Positions 17,809-27,336 of a DNA stretch of 64,000 bases are shown one piece after another (position 1 is the stretch's first letter; the number at the start of each line of letters is the position of its first letter). The notes below the pieces were generated by a model, which did no database searches, was not told the origin of the DNA, and was given only the letters and a program-made list of their open reading frames with translations. The translations under genes and the position numbers were made by a program. The stretch comes from Chryseobacterium sp. 7. GTDB lineage: Bacteria > Bacteroidota > Bacteroidia > Flavobacteriales > Weeksellaceae. The stretch lies in NCBI RefSeq assembly GCF_003663845.1, contig NZ_RCCA01000001.1, positions 3,286,001 through 3,350,000 of the forward strand. The letters are read 5' to 3'.

Positions 17809-19239
17809 ATGAAAGAAATTAATATCAAAAACATAGCGATCACATTTGTTGTTGCGTTAATCATATGGCTCATTCCGGCTCCGGAAGGTGTTGCAGAGAA
17901 TGCCTGGCATCTGTTTGCCATCTTTGCAGCCACCATTTTAGGAATCATTCTAAAAGCTGCTCCAATGGGAACCATGTGTATGATGGCCATTGGTTTTACT
18001 GCCCTTACGCAGGTAGTTGCTCCTGGGGATGCAGGAAAATCTATTACCAAAGCACTTTCTGGTTTTGGAGACAAAGTAATCTGGCTGATCGGGATTTCAT
18101 TCTTTATTGCCAGAGGATTTATCAAAACAGGATTAGGAAACCGTATTGCCTTTTTATTCATCAGAGTTTTTGGTAAAAGTTCATTAGGATTGGCTTACGG
18201 ATTAGGACTTGCCGATGTTTGTCTGGCACCTGCTATTCCAAGTAATACTGCAAGAGGAGGTGGGATTATCTACCCGATCATGAAATCTATGGCCATAAGT
18301 TTTGATTCCGTTCCTGAAAAACCGGAAACCCATAGAAAATTAGGCTCATTCTTAACGTTGAACAGCTACTACATGAATCTCATCGCTTCTTCCATGTTCC
18401 TTACCGGAACTGCCAGTAACCCGATGTGTCAGAAATTTGCAGCCAACCTTGGTATTGATATTACCTGGATGTCATGGGCTGCGGCAGGTTTCATTCCTGG
18501 TGCAGTAGCCTTCTTTGTGGTTCCTTTAGTTCTGTACAAATTATATCCGCCTGAATTGAAAAAAACAGGGGATGCTCCGAAAATGGCCGCTCAGAAATTA
18601 AAAGAAATGGGACCTATCTCCAGAAACGAATGGCTGATGCTATTGGCATTCTTCATTCTATTAGCTCTTTGGATATTCGGTGGAGCGCTTTCTATTGATG
18701 CAACGACTACAGCCTTCATTGGGTTAACCTTATTGCTGTTAACTTCAGTATTAACCTGGGAAGATGTAAAAAGTGAAAAAGGAGCATGGGATACCATCGT
18801 TTGGTTCGCTGTACTGGTGATGATGGCAAGTTCTTTAAATGAATTGGGATTCATTGGCTGGTTCAGTGACCTTATTAAGGTGCAAATTGGAGGTTTGAGC
18901 TGGCAGGTAGCTTTCCCTGTTATCATTCTGGTTTACTTCTTCAGTCATTATATTTTCGCAAGTGCCACCGCTCACGTAGCAGCCATGTATGCTGCATTGC
19001 TTGGTGTAGGTGTTTCTTTGGGAATTCCACCTATGTTATTGGCGATGATGCTTGGTTTCATGGGTTCAATTTATGGAGTACTTACTCATTATGGGCACGG
19101 TCCGGCTCCTGTATTCTTCGGAAGTGGATATGTAGACCTGAAAGCCTGGTGGGTAAGAGGTCTTGAAATAGGAATCGTTCTGTTGATCATTTATATGGTT
19201 GTAGGAGGATTGTGGATGAAAGTCTTAGGATATTATTAA
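17809..19239 (+). CDS. DASS-family dicarboxylate transporter
   Basis: 476 aa with about a dozen membrane helices. The two substrate/sodium motifs of the DASS (SLC13) family are present as SNTARGGGI (near residue 145) and TGTASNPM (near 204). The closest type is the 2-oxoglutarate/malate translocator group. It would take up C4-dicarboxylates across the inner membrane. It lies between the porin gene and sdhCAB with gaps of less than 20 bases, which ties uptake to oxidation of succinate. Confidence 0.92.
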   Translation: MKEINIKNIAITFVVALIIWLIPAPEGVAENAWHLFAIFAATILGIILKAAPMGTMCMMAIGFTALTQVVAPGDAGKSITKALSGFGDKVIWLIGISFFIARGFIKTGLGNRIAFLFIRVFGKSSLGLAYGLGLADVCLAPAIPSNTARGGGIIYPIMKSMAISFDSVPEKPETHRKLGSFLTLNSYYMNLIASSMFLTGTASNPMCQKFAANLGIDITWMSWAAAGFIPGAVAFFVVPLVLYKLYPPELKKTGDAPKMAAQKLKEMGPISRNEWLMLLAFFILLALWIFGGALSIDATTTAFIGLTLLLLTSVLTWEDVKSEKGAWDTIVWFAVLVMMASSLNELGFIGWFSDLIKVQIGGLSWQVAFPVIILVYFFSHYIFASATAHVAAMYAALLGVGVSLGIPPMLLAMMLGFMGSIYGVLTHYGHGPAPVFFGSGYVDLKAWWVRGLEIGIVLLIIYMVVGGLWMKVLGYY

Positions 19240-19255
19240 TCAATAAATCAAAAAT

Positions 19256-19912
19256 ATGTTATCAACACTGTCAAGAAAAATGCTGATGTGCCTTACAGGA
19301 CTCTTTTTGGGATTCTTCCTGTTGATTCATTTCCTTGGAAACCTTCAGCTTTTCCTACCACAAGAGCAGGCGCACCTGCAATTTAACGCGTATTCGCATT
19401 TTTTATCAGGAAATATCATTATTAAAATAGTTTCTTACGTTTTGTATGCCAGTATTATTCTGCATGCTGTAGACGGATTGATTATTACTTTAAAAAACAA
19501 AAAATCCGGAGGAGATTATAAGACCGACAGACGTGGAAGAGCCAGCAAATGGGCTTCCAGAAATATGGGAATTCTCGGAACATTAATTCTTATTTTCCTG
19601 GTGATCCATTTCCAGAACTTCTGGTATATCTACAAATTCGGAAATCCCCCTTTGGATGAAAACGGAAATAAAGATCTCTACATTCTGGTCGTGAATGTCT
19701 TTAAAGAATGGTGGTATGTTATCATTTATGTGTTATCAATGATCGCTCTGTGTTATCATCTTATTCATGGGATACACAGTGCTGTAAGAACCTTGGGACT
19801 TTACCATCCTAAGTTTGTAAAATGGTTTAAGACTGTTGGGATTGCTTATTCAATCATTATCTGTGTAGGTTTTGCATTGATGCCCATCTATGTATTTTTT
19901 ACTTATCAATAA
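19256..19912 (+). CDS. sdhC: Succinate dehydrogenase / fumarate reductase cytochrome b subunit
   Basis: 218 aa with five transmembrane helices, the single-subunit type B anchor that binds two hemes and menaquinone as in Bacillus SdhC and Wolinella FrdC. Histidines placed within the helices ([37 protein letters not shown]) are the likely heme ligands. First of three subunits, in the order C-A-B usual for Bacteroidota. Confidence 0.93.
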   Translation: MLSTLSRKMLMCLTGLFLGFFLLIHFLGNLQLFLPQEQAHLQFNAYSHFLSGNIIIKIVSYVLYASIILHAVDGLIITLKNKKSGGDYKTDRRGRASKWASRNMGILGTLILIFLVIHFQNFWYIYKFGNPPLDENGNKDLYILVVNVFKEWWYVIIYVLSMIALCYHLIHGIHSAVRTLGLYHPKFVKWFKTVGIAYSIIICVGFALMPIYVFFTYQ

Positions 19913-19923
19913 ACAGAACGATC

Positions 19924-21840
19924 ATGATTTTAGATTCAAAAATACCACAGGGCCCATTAGAACATAAATGGGAAAATTATAAAAAGAAAGCAAGACTCGT
20001 TAACCCTGCCAACCGTAAAAAGCTGGATGTAATTGTTGTAGGCACAGGATTAGCGGGAAGTTCTATTGCAGCTTCTCTGGGAGAAATGGGATATAATGTG
20101 AAATCATTCTGTTTCCAGGACAGCCCGAGAAGAGCCCACTCTGTGGCAGCACAGGGAGGTGTGAATGCTGCAAAAAACTATAAAAACGATGGCGATAGTG
20201 TCTACAGAATGTTTGTAGATACCTTGAAAGGAGGAGATTTCAGAGCCCGTGAAGCCAATGTATACCGAATGGCAGAATGTTCTCTGAACCTCATCGATCA
20301 GGCAGTAGCACAAGGTGTACCTTTTGGCCGTGAATATGGAGGATATCTGAACAACAGATCCTTCGGAGGAGTTCAGGTAAGCCGTACATTCTATGCCAGA
20401 GGACAAACGGGACAGCAGCTTCTTCTGGGCGCTTATCAGGCATTGATGAGACAGGTTGGAAAAGGCTCTGTACAATTGTTTTCGAGACATGAAATGCTGG
20501 ATTTAGTTACTGTTGATGGAAAAGCTAGGGGAATCATCGTAAGGAATTTAGACACAGGAGATATTGAAAGACATGCAGCACACGCTGTAATATTGGCAAC
20601 GGGAGGATACGGAAAGATCTATTATCTGTCTACTCTTGCCATGGGATGTAATGGCTCTGCAATCTGGAGAGCTCACAAAAAAGGAGCGTTGATGGCGTCC
20701 CCAAGCTGGATTCAGGTGCACCCTACTTCTCTTCCGCAATCCGGAGATTATCAGTCTAAGCTGACTTTAATGTCTGAATCATTACGTAATGACGGACGAA
20801 TCTGGGTTCCGTTGAAAGAAGGTGAAAACAGACCACCCAATGATATTCCAGAAAATGAAAGGGATTATTATCTGGAAAGAAGGTATCCTGCTTTCGGGAA
20901 CCTTGCTCCGAGGGATATTTCTTCCCGTGCAGCCAAGGAAAGAATTGATGCAGGATTCGGAATCGGACCGTTGAAAAATGCGGTTTATCTTGATTTTTCA
21001 AAAGCAATTCAAGAGCAGGGAAAAGGTAAGATTCAGGAAAAATATGGGAATTTATTTGACATGTATCTTAAAATTACAGGATACGATGCGTACAAAGAAC
21101 CCATGATGATCTCCCCTTCCGCACACTTCTCCATGGGCGGACTTTGGGTAGATTATGAACTGATGACTACCGTTCCGGGATTGTTTGCTTTAGGTGAAGC
21201 TAATTTTGCCGATCACGGAGCGAACAGATTAGGAGCCAACTCACTTTTACAGGCTTCTGTAGACGGATATTTCATTGCTCCCTATACGATTGCCAATTAT
21301 CTGGCGGATGAAATCCATACCGGAAAAATTTCACCGGATACTCCTGAATTTGAACAGGCAGAAAAAGCGGTTAAAGATCAAATTAATGACTTCGTCAATA
21401 TCAAAGGAACCAAAACCGTTGATTATTTCCACAAAACATTAGGAAAACTCCTGTATGATTATTGCGGACTGGCCAGAAATGAAGAAGGATTGAAATATGC
21501 CATTCAGGAAATCCGAAAACTGAAACAGGAATTCTACAAAGACGTAAGAGTTTCCGGACAGGGAGATAAGATGAATACCGAACTGGAAAAAGCAGGCCGT
21601 GTAGCCGATTATTTTGAAATAGGTGAACTGATGTGCTATGATGCCTTAACTCGTAACGAGTCCTGCGGAGCCCATTTCAGAGAGGAATTCCAGACTCCGG
21701 ACGGAGAAGCCATGAGAAATGATGCGGAATACCAATTTATCTCTGCATGGGCTTGGGCAGGTGAAAATACTGAACCTGAATTAATTAAGGAACCTTTAAC
21801 CTTTGAAGAGATTCAGCCAACGGTAAGAAGTTACAAATAA
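19924..21840 (+). CDS. sdhA: Succinate dehydrogenase / fumarate reductase flavoprotein subunit
   Basis: 638 aa. Dinucleotide fold [15 protein letters not shown], covalent FAD site His72 in [11 protein letters not shown], active-site segments [19 protein letters not shown] and [12 protein letters not shown], and the C-terminal [13 protein letters not shown] block. It oxidises succinate to fumarate (or the reverse) and passes electrons to SdhB. The sequence differs at many positions from the SdhA I recall for this genus, so this could be a second, pathway-specific copy; that needs the rest of the genome. Confidence 0.95.
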   Translation: MILDSKIPQGPLEHKWENYKKKARLVNPANRKKLDVIVVGTGLAGSSIAASLGEMGYNVKSFCFQDSPRRAHSVAAQGGVNAAKNYKNDGDSVYRMFVDTLKGGDFRAREANVYRMAECSLNLIDQAVAQGVPFGREYGGYLNNRSFGGVQVSRTFYARGQTGQQLLLGAYQALMRQVGKGSVQLFSRHEMLDLVTVDGKARGIIVRNLDTGDIERHAAHAVILATGGYGKIYYLSTLAMGCNGSAIWRAHKKGALMASPSWIQVHPTSLPQSGDYQSKLTLMSESLRNDGRIWVPLKEGENRPPNDIPENERDYYLERRYPAFGNLAPRDISSRAAKERIDAGFGIGPLKNAVYLDFSKAIQEQGKGKIQEKYGNLFDMYLKITGYDAYKEPMMISPSAHFSMGGLWVDYELMTTVPGLFALGEANFADHGANRLGANSLLQASVDGYFIAPYTIANYLADEIHTGKISPDTPEFEQAEKAVKDQINDFVNIKGTKTVDYFHKTLGKLLYDYCGLARNEEGLKYAIQEIRKLKQEFYKDVRVSGQGDKMNTELEKAGRVADYFEIGELMCYDALTRNESCGAHFREEFQTPDGEAMRNDAEYQFISAWAWAGENTEPELIKEPLTFEEIQPTVRSYK

Positions 21841-21854
21841 AAAAACAGAAAATT

Positions 21855-22607
21855 ATGGATTTACATCTTAAGATATGGAGACAGAAAGATAGAAAAAGTG
21901 AGGGGAAACTCGTTGGTTATGACCTGAAAGGATTGAATTCCCATATGTCTTTCTTAGAAATGCTGGATACGCTGAATGAAAAACTAATTATTGAGGGCGA
22001 TGAGCCTGTAGAATTTGATCATGACTGCCGTGAAGGGATCTGCGGACAATGTGGGATGATGATTAACGGTATTGCCCATGGTCCATTGAAAAATACGACT
22101 ACCTGCCAGCTTCATTTAAGGTCTTTTAAAGATGGTGAAACGATTCTGATAGAACCTTTCCGTTCCGAAGCTTTTCCGGTGAAAAAAGATTTGAAAGTAG
22201 ACCGCTCTGCTTTTGACAGAATTATATCTTCAGGAGGTTTTGTGTCTGTCAATACAGGGCAGGCTCCTGATGCTACAGCCATTCCGGTAACCCATCAAAC
22301 AGCTGAAGAAGCTTTTGATTCTGCCGCATGTATCGGATGTGGAGCCTGTGTTGCCACCTGTAAAAACGGAAGTGCAGCCTTATTTACGTCTGCAAAGATT
22401 ACCCACATGGCACTTCTTCCCCAAGGAAAAGAAGAACGAAGCAAAAGAGTGCTGGATATGATTGCCCAAATGGATACGGAATTATTCGGGCACTGCTCCA
22501 ATACGGAAGCCTGTGAAGTGGAATGTCCTCAGGGAATTTCTGTGCTGAATATCGCCAGAATGAATTTTGAATATAACAGAGCTTTGTTTTTCAGAAAGAA
22601 AAATTAG
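21855..22607 (+). CDS. sdhB: Succinate dehydrogenase / fumarate reductase iron-sulfur subunit
   Basis: 250 aa. [2Fe-2S] ligands lie in HDCREGICGQCGMMIN with the fourth Cys in TTTCQLH; [4Fe-4S] in CIGCGACVATC; [3Fe-4S] in CSNTEACEVECP. It relays electrons from FAD to the quinone site of SdhC. It ends the operon, followed by a terminator. Confidence 0.96.
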   Translation: MDLHLKIWRQKDRKSEGKLVGYDLKGLNSHMSFLEMLDTLNEKLIIEGDEPVEFDHDCREGICGQCGMMINGIAHGPLKNTTTCQLHLRSFKDGETILIEPFRSEAFPVKKDLKVDRSAFDRIISSGGFVSVNTGQAPDATAIPVTHQTAEEAFDSAACIGCGACVATCKNGSAALFTSAKITHMALLPQGKEERSKRVLDMIAQMDTELFGHCSNTEACEVECPQGISVLNIARMNFEYNRALFFRKKN

Positions 22608-22633
22608 CCTGAGAAACAATAGTAATAAACAGA

Positions 22634-22672
22634 ATGGCGAATTTGAAAATAATCAAATTCGCCATTTTTATT
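22634..22672 (+). terminator. Rho-independent terminator of the sdh operon
   Basis: Arms ATGGCGAATTTG / CAAATTCGCCAT with an 8-nt loop, then TTTTTATTTC. Confidence 0.9.
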
Positions 22673-22697
22673 TCTTGGAGGTCAAAAATTCACATTC

Positions 22698-23471
22698 CTA
22701 TGCATCCATCATCGCTACCACTCTCACCGGAGCAGCAGAACCACCCACAATTTTAAGCGGAAATACACAGATTTTAAATCCTGATGGGGGCAGCGCTCTC
22801 AGATTGGTTAGCTGTTCGATGTGCAAATATTCTTTTTCGATACCTACACGGTGACCTTCCCAAAAGAATTCGGGATCATTAAGTTCTTTGGCTTTCTGAG
22901 CCATATATTTCAGAGGAAGATCCCAGCCCCATTGGTCAATTCCCATTACTTTCACGCCCTGATCAATCAGCCATTCTGTAGCTTCTTTGCTCATTCCCGT
23001 TCCTTTTTCTACAAAATCTGATGTTCCCATCATCTTATCACGATCGGTTCTGATCAGTACAATATTTCCTTCCTGTATGGTAATTCCGTTTTTATCAAGA
23101 TCTTTTTTAAGATCATCTACGGTGATGGCCACAAAATCTTCTTTATGGGTACAGTCGATCACAATTCCGTCTCCATAGCACCACTCCAATGGAATCTGAT
23201 CTATTGTTTTGGCAGGTTTTCCCTCTACTATAGGACCATAATGCCATGGTGCATCTATATGAGTGGTGGCATGAAGCCCCATATTTTTAATGGTGTCATC
23301 TGCCCAGCCTATCCAGTTTTTAGGAAAAAGTCTTGACGGAAGTCTCAATGCCAGCCTAATCAACCAATGCGATTTCCTATGGGCTTTATGTTTGATTTTT
23401 ACCCGCATGAACCATGGGTCTCCTACATTGTACTGAATCGGTTTTGTTAAATCGACAAGTATTGTTTTCAT
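22698..23471 (-). CDS. Cyclase-family hydrolase (kynurenine formamidase-like)
   Basis: 257 aa. The metal-binding motif HxxTHxDxPxH is present as HATTHIDAPWHYG, followed by DCTHKEDF and VLIRTDRDK. The family contains arylformamidases and polyketide or isatin hydrolases; which reaction applies cannot be told. A separate unit, convergent with sdhB. Confidence 0.82.
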   Translation of the reverse strand: MKTILVDLTKPIQYNVGDPWFMRVKIKHKAHRKSHWLIRLALRLPSRLFPKNWIGWADDTIKNMGLHATTHIDAPWHYGPIVEGKPAKTIDQIPLEWCYGDGIVIDCTHKEDFVAITVDDLKKDLDKNGITIQEGNIVLIRTDRDKMMGTSDFVEKGTGMSKEATEWLIDQGVKVMGIDQWGWDLPLKYMAQKAKELNDPEFFWEGHRVGIEKEYLHIEQLTNLRALPPSGFKICVFPLKIVGGSAAPVRVVAMMDA

Positions 23472-23553
23472 ATGATTTAGCTAAGGAGACAAAGATAGTG
23501 AAAGGCAAAAATAATTTAGCATTTTCCACCTTTTTCATTTTCATTTTTCTGAT

Positions 23554-24516
23554 TTAAATTCCTTTTGGAATAATAATTTTCTTTGGATTATTTTCGTCAT
23601 ACATAATCTCAACCTTTCCCTGCTTCGGTATGGAAGAAAGATTCAAAAGGCCGACAACTTTCTTATAAACGGTAATATGCTCAGTTCCTCTGAAATCTTT
23701 GAAGCTTACCTGAAACATAATCTGAGGCTGATCATTTACCATAAGGCCAGTCTGGCTTACACTGATGATATTAGCTTCCGCACTTCTTCCTGAAAAGAGA
23801 ATCCGTTCTTCTTTCTTATTTTTAAAAAGCTTACTGATCAGCAATTGAAAAACCAATATATAAATCAGGGTCATCACTCCACTGAAAATAACCGGGTGCA
23901 TGAAGGTCAGAAACCTCCAGCCAAAATCGAAGGATTCCCGCATGTAGAAATAATAATATAATCCAATCACATAAGCAATTAAGAATACAATGAATGCAAT
24001 TCTTAAAATGATTCCAAAGGAATTAAAACCAACCTTCTGATCACTTAAAATAAAATAAGGTTCCTGTGATACTTTGGGATTCAGCAATACTTTCACCTTA
24101 TTTCCCACAGCAAATCTTTTTTCCTGCGGTTTGGAATCGTGAAACATCATTTGATGTTCAATTAATGTATTTCTAAGATTAGGAAATGAAAGAACGATCT
24201 GAATGACATTCATATTGGTTTTCGGAATATATTTCAGCAGTTTATAATCAACGATTTTTCCTTCTCTCGGAATTCCGTTCCTCAGTATAGACTGGATGGT
24301 ACTTTTCTCCTTAAAAGTTTTGATGAAAAGAATATTAATAAAGAAGGCAATCACATACATCCATATGAGCAAAGAAAAACCGAGATACCCATAGCTCACG
24401 GCTAATGAATTTCTCGGTTCTGTTGCGAGTTCCTCCCCCATCATATAAATGAAAATAGGAAAAGGAGCGCAGAAAAAAAAGAAAAAAGCTCCCCAGAAAA
24501 TGATCATAAATTTCAT
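23554..24516 (-). CDS. Four-helix membrane protein of unknown function
   Basis: 320 aa. Four transmembrane helices (about 4-24, 40-68, 165-188, 205-232) pair with two soluble segments (about 80-150 and 245-320). Each soluble part has a beta-rich pattern ending in a KVKVLLNPK / KVEIMYDENNPKK element, which recalls the DUF3592-type extracytoplasmic fold, so the protein may be an internal duplication of a two-helix unit. No enzyme motif is visible. Upstream on the same strand lies the nucleoid-associated protein gene. Confidence 0.7.
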   Translation of the reverse strand: MKFMIIFWGAFFFFFCAPFPIFIYMMGEELATEPRNSLAVSYGYLGFSLLIWMYVIAFFINILFIKTFKEKSTIQSILRNGIPREGKIVDYKLLKYIPKTNMNVIQIVLSFPNLRNTLIEHQMMFHDSKPQEKRFAVGNKVKVLLNPKVSQEPYFILSDQKVGFNSFGIILRIAFIVFLIAYVIGLYYYFYMRESFDFGWRFLTFMHPVIFSGVMTLIYILVFQLLISKLFKNKKEERILFSGRSAEANIISVSQTGLMVNDQPQIMFQVSFKDFRGTEHITVYKKVVGLLNLSSIPKQGKVEIMYDENNPKKIIIPKGI

Positions 24517-24576
24517 AGCTGCTATTTTGTAATCAGTATAAAGTTATGATATTATTATGGAACGGGAGACCTCTTT

Positions 24577-25590
24577 TTACACTTCTTTTTCGAAATAAAG
24601 TCTGTAGTATTTTCCTTTATCATCTTCACCCATTTCTATTTTCTGTCGGTCTCCGTGGATGTAGATGTGGAAGTTTTTATCCAGTTTAATGATGCTTTTA
24701 AAGTGTCTCTGAGTCTTTTTTACTGCTGCTTCACTAATCGGGAATTCTTCAGCAATATTTACCTGCATGTCCTGTTCGTAATCAGTTTTGAAGTTGACAA
24801 AACTTTCAATCACATGTTCGTCACCCAATACTTCACTGGCAAATTCATCCAGCTTAAATTCTTCTTTTTCTTTGAAGAAATTGATAGACTTATTCAGGAA
24901 ATCTGCCTGGTCAGCTTTGGAAACTTCAAATTCCTGAGGAAGCTGTTTTGTGATATAGTCTTTATAGACCATCAAAGCCTCCTGCGTGTGGAAATATTCA
25001 TCATCACGCTGTTTTACTTTCAGGAAATCTTCGAACCAGTAGTACATATCTCCGTTTTTGTTGTTATCAACTACGGAAAGTACATATCCTGTTTCTTTAT
25101 TGTTGTTGTAGATCAAAGCCGCTTTATCAATTTTAGATAAACCAATTCCCTGATCTTTTTCAATATCAAATGTTTCTTCGGAAGGATTGATTTTCAGGAA
25201 AGATTCTCTTTTCTCTGTTTTAAAGATCCCGATTTTATCCACTCTGTCAGGACGGTCACTTTCGTCTTCAAAAAGTACGATGAAAAGTTCTCCACTCTGA
25301 ACTCTTGGGTTTTCTGCAGCTTCGAAAAGGTGTTTTGCAATATTCTCAGATTCCCAGATAAACTTAGCTTTATCATCGAAAATTTCGGATACAGCACTGT
25401 AAACTGGATTATTCACCAGATACGTATCACTATAAAAATGGAATGTTTCTTCTGATTTAAAGGAACCTAGAAAGTAGTCTTCAAGCATTTCTGCCATTCC
25501 TTCTTCCAGCTTCAATTCTTCCTGGGAAATCGTCAGGGAATCCCCGTTGATCTTATTTCCGACTCTGTGTACTATTATTTTTGAAAACAT
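24577..25590 (-). CDS. Nucleoid-associated protein (NdpA / 37-kDa family)
   Basis: 337 aa from the ATG at 25590 (MFSKIIVHRVGNK). An upstream in-frame ATG at 25623 would add 11 residues unlike the family's N-terminus. The spread of motifs, SKIIVHRVGN at the start, then GELFIVLFEDE, IGIFKTEKRESFLKI and a C-terminal LDKNFHIYIHGDR, matches the NdpA/YejK family of nucleoid-associated proteins. Mostly acidic; it is thought to bind DNA or condensed nucleoid. Confidence 0.82.
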   Translation of the reverse strand: MFSKIIVHRVGNKINGDSLTISQEELKLEEGMAEMLEDYFLGSFKSEETFHFYSDTYLVNNPVYSAVSEIFDDKAKFIWESENIAKHLFEAAENPRVQSGELFIVLFEDESDRPDRVDKIGIFKTEKRESFLKINPSEETFDIEKDQGIGLSKIDKAALIYNNNKETGYVLSVVDNNKNGDMYYWFEDFLKVKQRDDEYFHTQEALMVYKDYITKQLPQEFEVSKADQADFLNKSINFFKEKEEFKLDEFASEVLGDEHVIESFVNFKTDYEQDMQVNIAEEFPISEAAVKKTQRHFKSIIKLDKNFHIYIHGDRQKIEMGEDDKGKYYRLYFEKEV

Positions 25591-25685
25591 TTTTCTGAAT
25601 ATTTGGACTGCAAAGATATTCATTCTTATTCTTTCTGCGAAACTTAAAAAATGGCATTTTATACTACTCTCTTTTGACTATCCTC

Positions 25686-25789
25686 TGTCATTCTGAATGA
25701 AATGAAATGTAGTGAAGAATCTCATAGAATTGAATTTCAATAAGATTCTTCCTTCGTCAGAATGACAAAGACCAAATAATTTGGTCTTT
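25686..25789. repeat. Dispersed TGTCATTCTGAA...TCAGAATGACA palindrome plus a 23-nt perfect palindrome
   Basis: 25686-25722 carries TGTCATTCTGAATGAAATGA...GAAGAATCT and 25743-25767 the inverted arm AGATTCTTCCTTCGTCAGAATGACA. A related single arm is found at 48303-48330 in this window. Directly after it, 25767-25789 is AAAGACCAAAT-A-ATTTGGTCTTT, a perfect palindrome with a one-base centre. The spacer upstream of the NdpA gene (25591-26001) holds no gene otherwise. Confidence 0.75.
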
Positions 25790-26001
25790 GAAGGAGAGGA
25801 ATTCTCAGTCGTTCACTGGTGATGACAGATAGCAGAGGCTTTTATCTTTTATTTTCAAATTGATAAAAATCTTATCATTTTGACATGTTTTTTTGTTTTA
25901 AAAACACTACAATAATTCAACAAAATACTGTATATCAATATTTTAAATAAATTTAATTTCCAACGGAATACCATTGGCATCATAATTTGAAAACATAGAA
26001 A

Positions 26002-26166
26002 ATGGACTTAAAAACATTAAACAGAATAGACAAACTCAGAAGGTTAAAAAGCAAAGGGCCAGAGACTCCAAAGTGGCTGAAACCTTATCATATGCTCTTT
26101 TTCGCTTTTTTAACCATTTTCATTTTTGGTGCCATCATCAAATTGCTGGAAAACAATCACATCTAA
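26002..26166 (+). CDS. Small single-helix membrane protein, cassette copy 1
   Basis: 54 aa. A basic N-terminal part (KLRRLKSKGPETPKW) precedes one transmembrane helix (about 31-48, MLFFAFLTIFIFGAI). The arrangement predicts an inside-positive N-terminus. It lies 11 bases ahead of the soluble helical protein gene at 26178. The pair is repeated immediately downstream (26617 and 26803). No known family recognised. Confidence 0.65.
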   Translation: MDLKTLNRIDKLRRLKSKGPETPKWLKPYHMLFFAFLTIFIFGAIIKLLENNHI

Positions 26167-26177
26167 AATATAATACT

Positions 26178-26534
26178 ATGAATTATCTGCAAGCCGTAAA
26201 GGAAATCACAGACGTGGTTCCTGACTTTGAAAAGGAAGTAAAAGAAATTAAAATTCAAAACTCATACAGCATCATCCGGACTTTTACAGAGCGTATTAAA
26301 AATATGATCCGCCAGAATGACAGAAACCTGCTGTTCCGAAGTTTACATAAAATGGACAAAATTTACACTGACGGTGATACGGTATTAAAGAATGCTATTG
26401 AGACTACTTTTATCTATTCTCTGGACAATTGTACCGCTTTCTGCAGTGAGGAATACAGAAAAGCGATTTTCAGTCACATTTCTTCGAATCTACAGAAGGT
26501 GTATTCAAAACAAATTTACAGCCACGGTATATAA
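26178..26534 (+). CDS. Small helical protein (DUF7674-like), cassette copy 1
   Basis: 118 aa from the ATG at 26178. A longer reading from 26073 would overlap the membrane-protein gene and adds unrelated residues, so I reject it. It is predicted all helical and aligns with the protein at 26803 through the central KNMIRQ...HKMDKIYTDGD region. I believe this is the family now called DUF7674, which has no known function; that name is from memory. Confidence 0.7.
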   Translation: MNYLQAVKEITDVVPDFEKEVKEIKIQNSYSIIRTFTERIKNMIRQNDRNLLFRSLHKMDKIYTDGDTVLKNAIETTFIYSLDNCTAFCSEEYRKAIFSHISSNLQKVYSKQIYSHGI

Positions 26535-26616
26535 CGGTTTTATTACATTATTGAGCCGTTTCATTACAAAGTGTTTAAATTAAACAAAAATTAAAATAAC
26601 TCACAATCAATAGATT

Positions 26617-26748
26617 ATGAAAAATAAAATAAGAAGAATTTCCGATTGGAAAACGTGGAAAACCACGACTAGCAGACACAATGCAGAGATATTACTCACT
26701 CACATTGCAGTGATCTTAGGTGTATTTATTTTTGCAGCCTGTTTATAA
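26617..26748 (+). CDS. Small single-helix membrane protein, cassette copy 2
   Basis: 43 aa. A basic start (MKNKIRRISDWKTWKT) is followed by one helix (about 24-43, LLTHIAVILGVFIFAACL). It keeps the design of the protein at 26002 (KIxRI/RIDKL, then W-K, then a helix) but not its length. It lies 54 bases ahead of the second helical protein gene. Confidence 0.6.
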   Translation: MKNKIRRISDWKTWKTTTSRHNAEILLTHIAVILGVFIFAACL

Positions 26749-26802
26749 ATTTTGGTATACATTTCGCTGCATTAAAAAGTGTTTGAAAAATTATTAATTA
26801 TG

Positions 26803-27195
26803 ATGAAAGAACAAATGCAAACTATTAATCAAAAATTAGCTGTTGAGTACTTAAAATTTTTCTATCCGCCACTTCGCAATGAAATCATACAGTTGTCTGT
26901 TCAGGACAATTTTGCAGGAATCATGCAGGCAACCGTAAATTATTTAAAGAACCTGTTACAGGAATCTAAAATCAGTATTATAGCCCATCATATTAAGCTG
27001 ATGGACTGGCTTTACAGAAATGGGAATTCTTATGTAAGAGACATGATTGAAAACATGTTTGTAAGATCTTTCGAAAGCTTCAAAAAGCACGCAAAAATCC
27101 AACATTGGAAACTCCTTTACCAATATATGCCGGTAAGCTTCCAGATCATTTATAATGAGCAGCAGAAGCAGGATCAGATCTATTTTGGGAAATAA
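26803..27195 (+). CDS. Small helical protein (DUF7674-like), cassette copy 2
   Basis: 130 aa from ATG at 26803 (ATG at 26800 is one codon earlier). It is homologous to the protein at 26178: YLKNLLQESK...HIKLMDWLYRNGNSYVRD aligns with RIKNMIRQND...SLHKMDKIYTDGDTVLKN, and both continue with a helix of spacing like ENMFVRSFESF / ETTFIYSLDNC. Function unknown. A terminator follows, which closes the four-gene block. Confidence 0.7.
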   Translation: MKEQMQTINQKLAVEYLKFFYPPLRNEIIQLSVQDNFAGIMQATVNYLKNLLQESKISIIAHHIKLMDWLYRNGNSYVRDMIENMFVRSFESFKKHAKIQHWKLLYQYMPVSFQIIYNEQQKQDQIYFGK

Positions 27196-27203
27196 ATTAA
27201 AGT

Positions 27204-27250
27204 AAAAAGGCGGAATGGCAAAACAAATTGTCCTTTCGCCTTTATTTTTT
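27204..27250 (+). terminator. Terminator of the duplicated cassette block
   Basis: AAAAAGGCGGAA / TTTCGCCTTT stem with a loop of about 18 nt, then ATTTTTTTC. Confidence 0.7.
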
Positions 27251-27336
27251 TCATTTTTCACTCTATGAAAAACAACTTCCACCCTATTTTATTTCACCAA
27301 TACCTTTGAAACCACTATTTTTGCAAAAATGTACCC

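Noticed and set aside
20104..20490. 128-aa ORF antisense to sdhA
   Set aside because: Shadow of a strongly conserved gene; no independent features.
26073..26177. Longer start for the first cassette helical protein
   Set aside because: It would run out of frame through the small membrane-protein gene and add residues unlike the paralog; ATG 26178 fits better.
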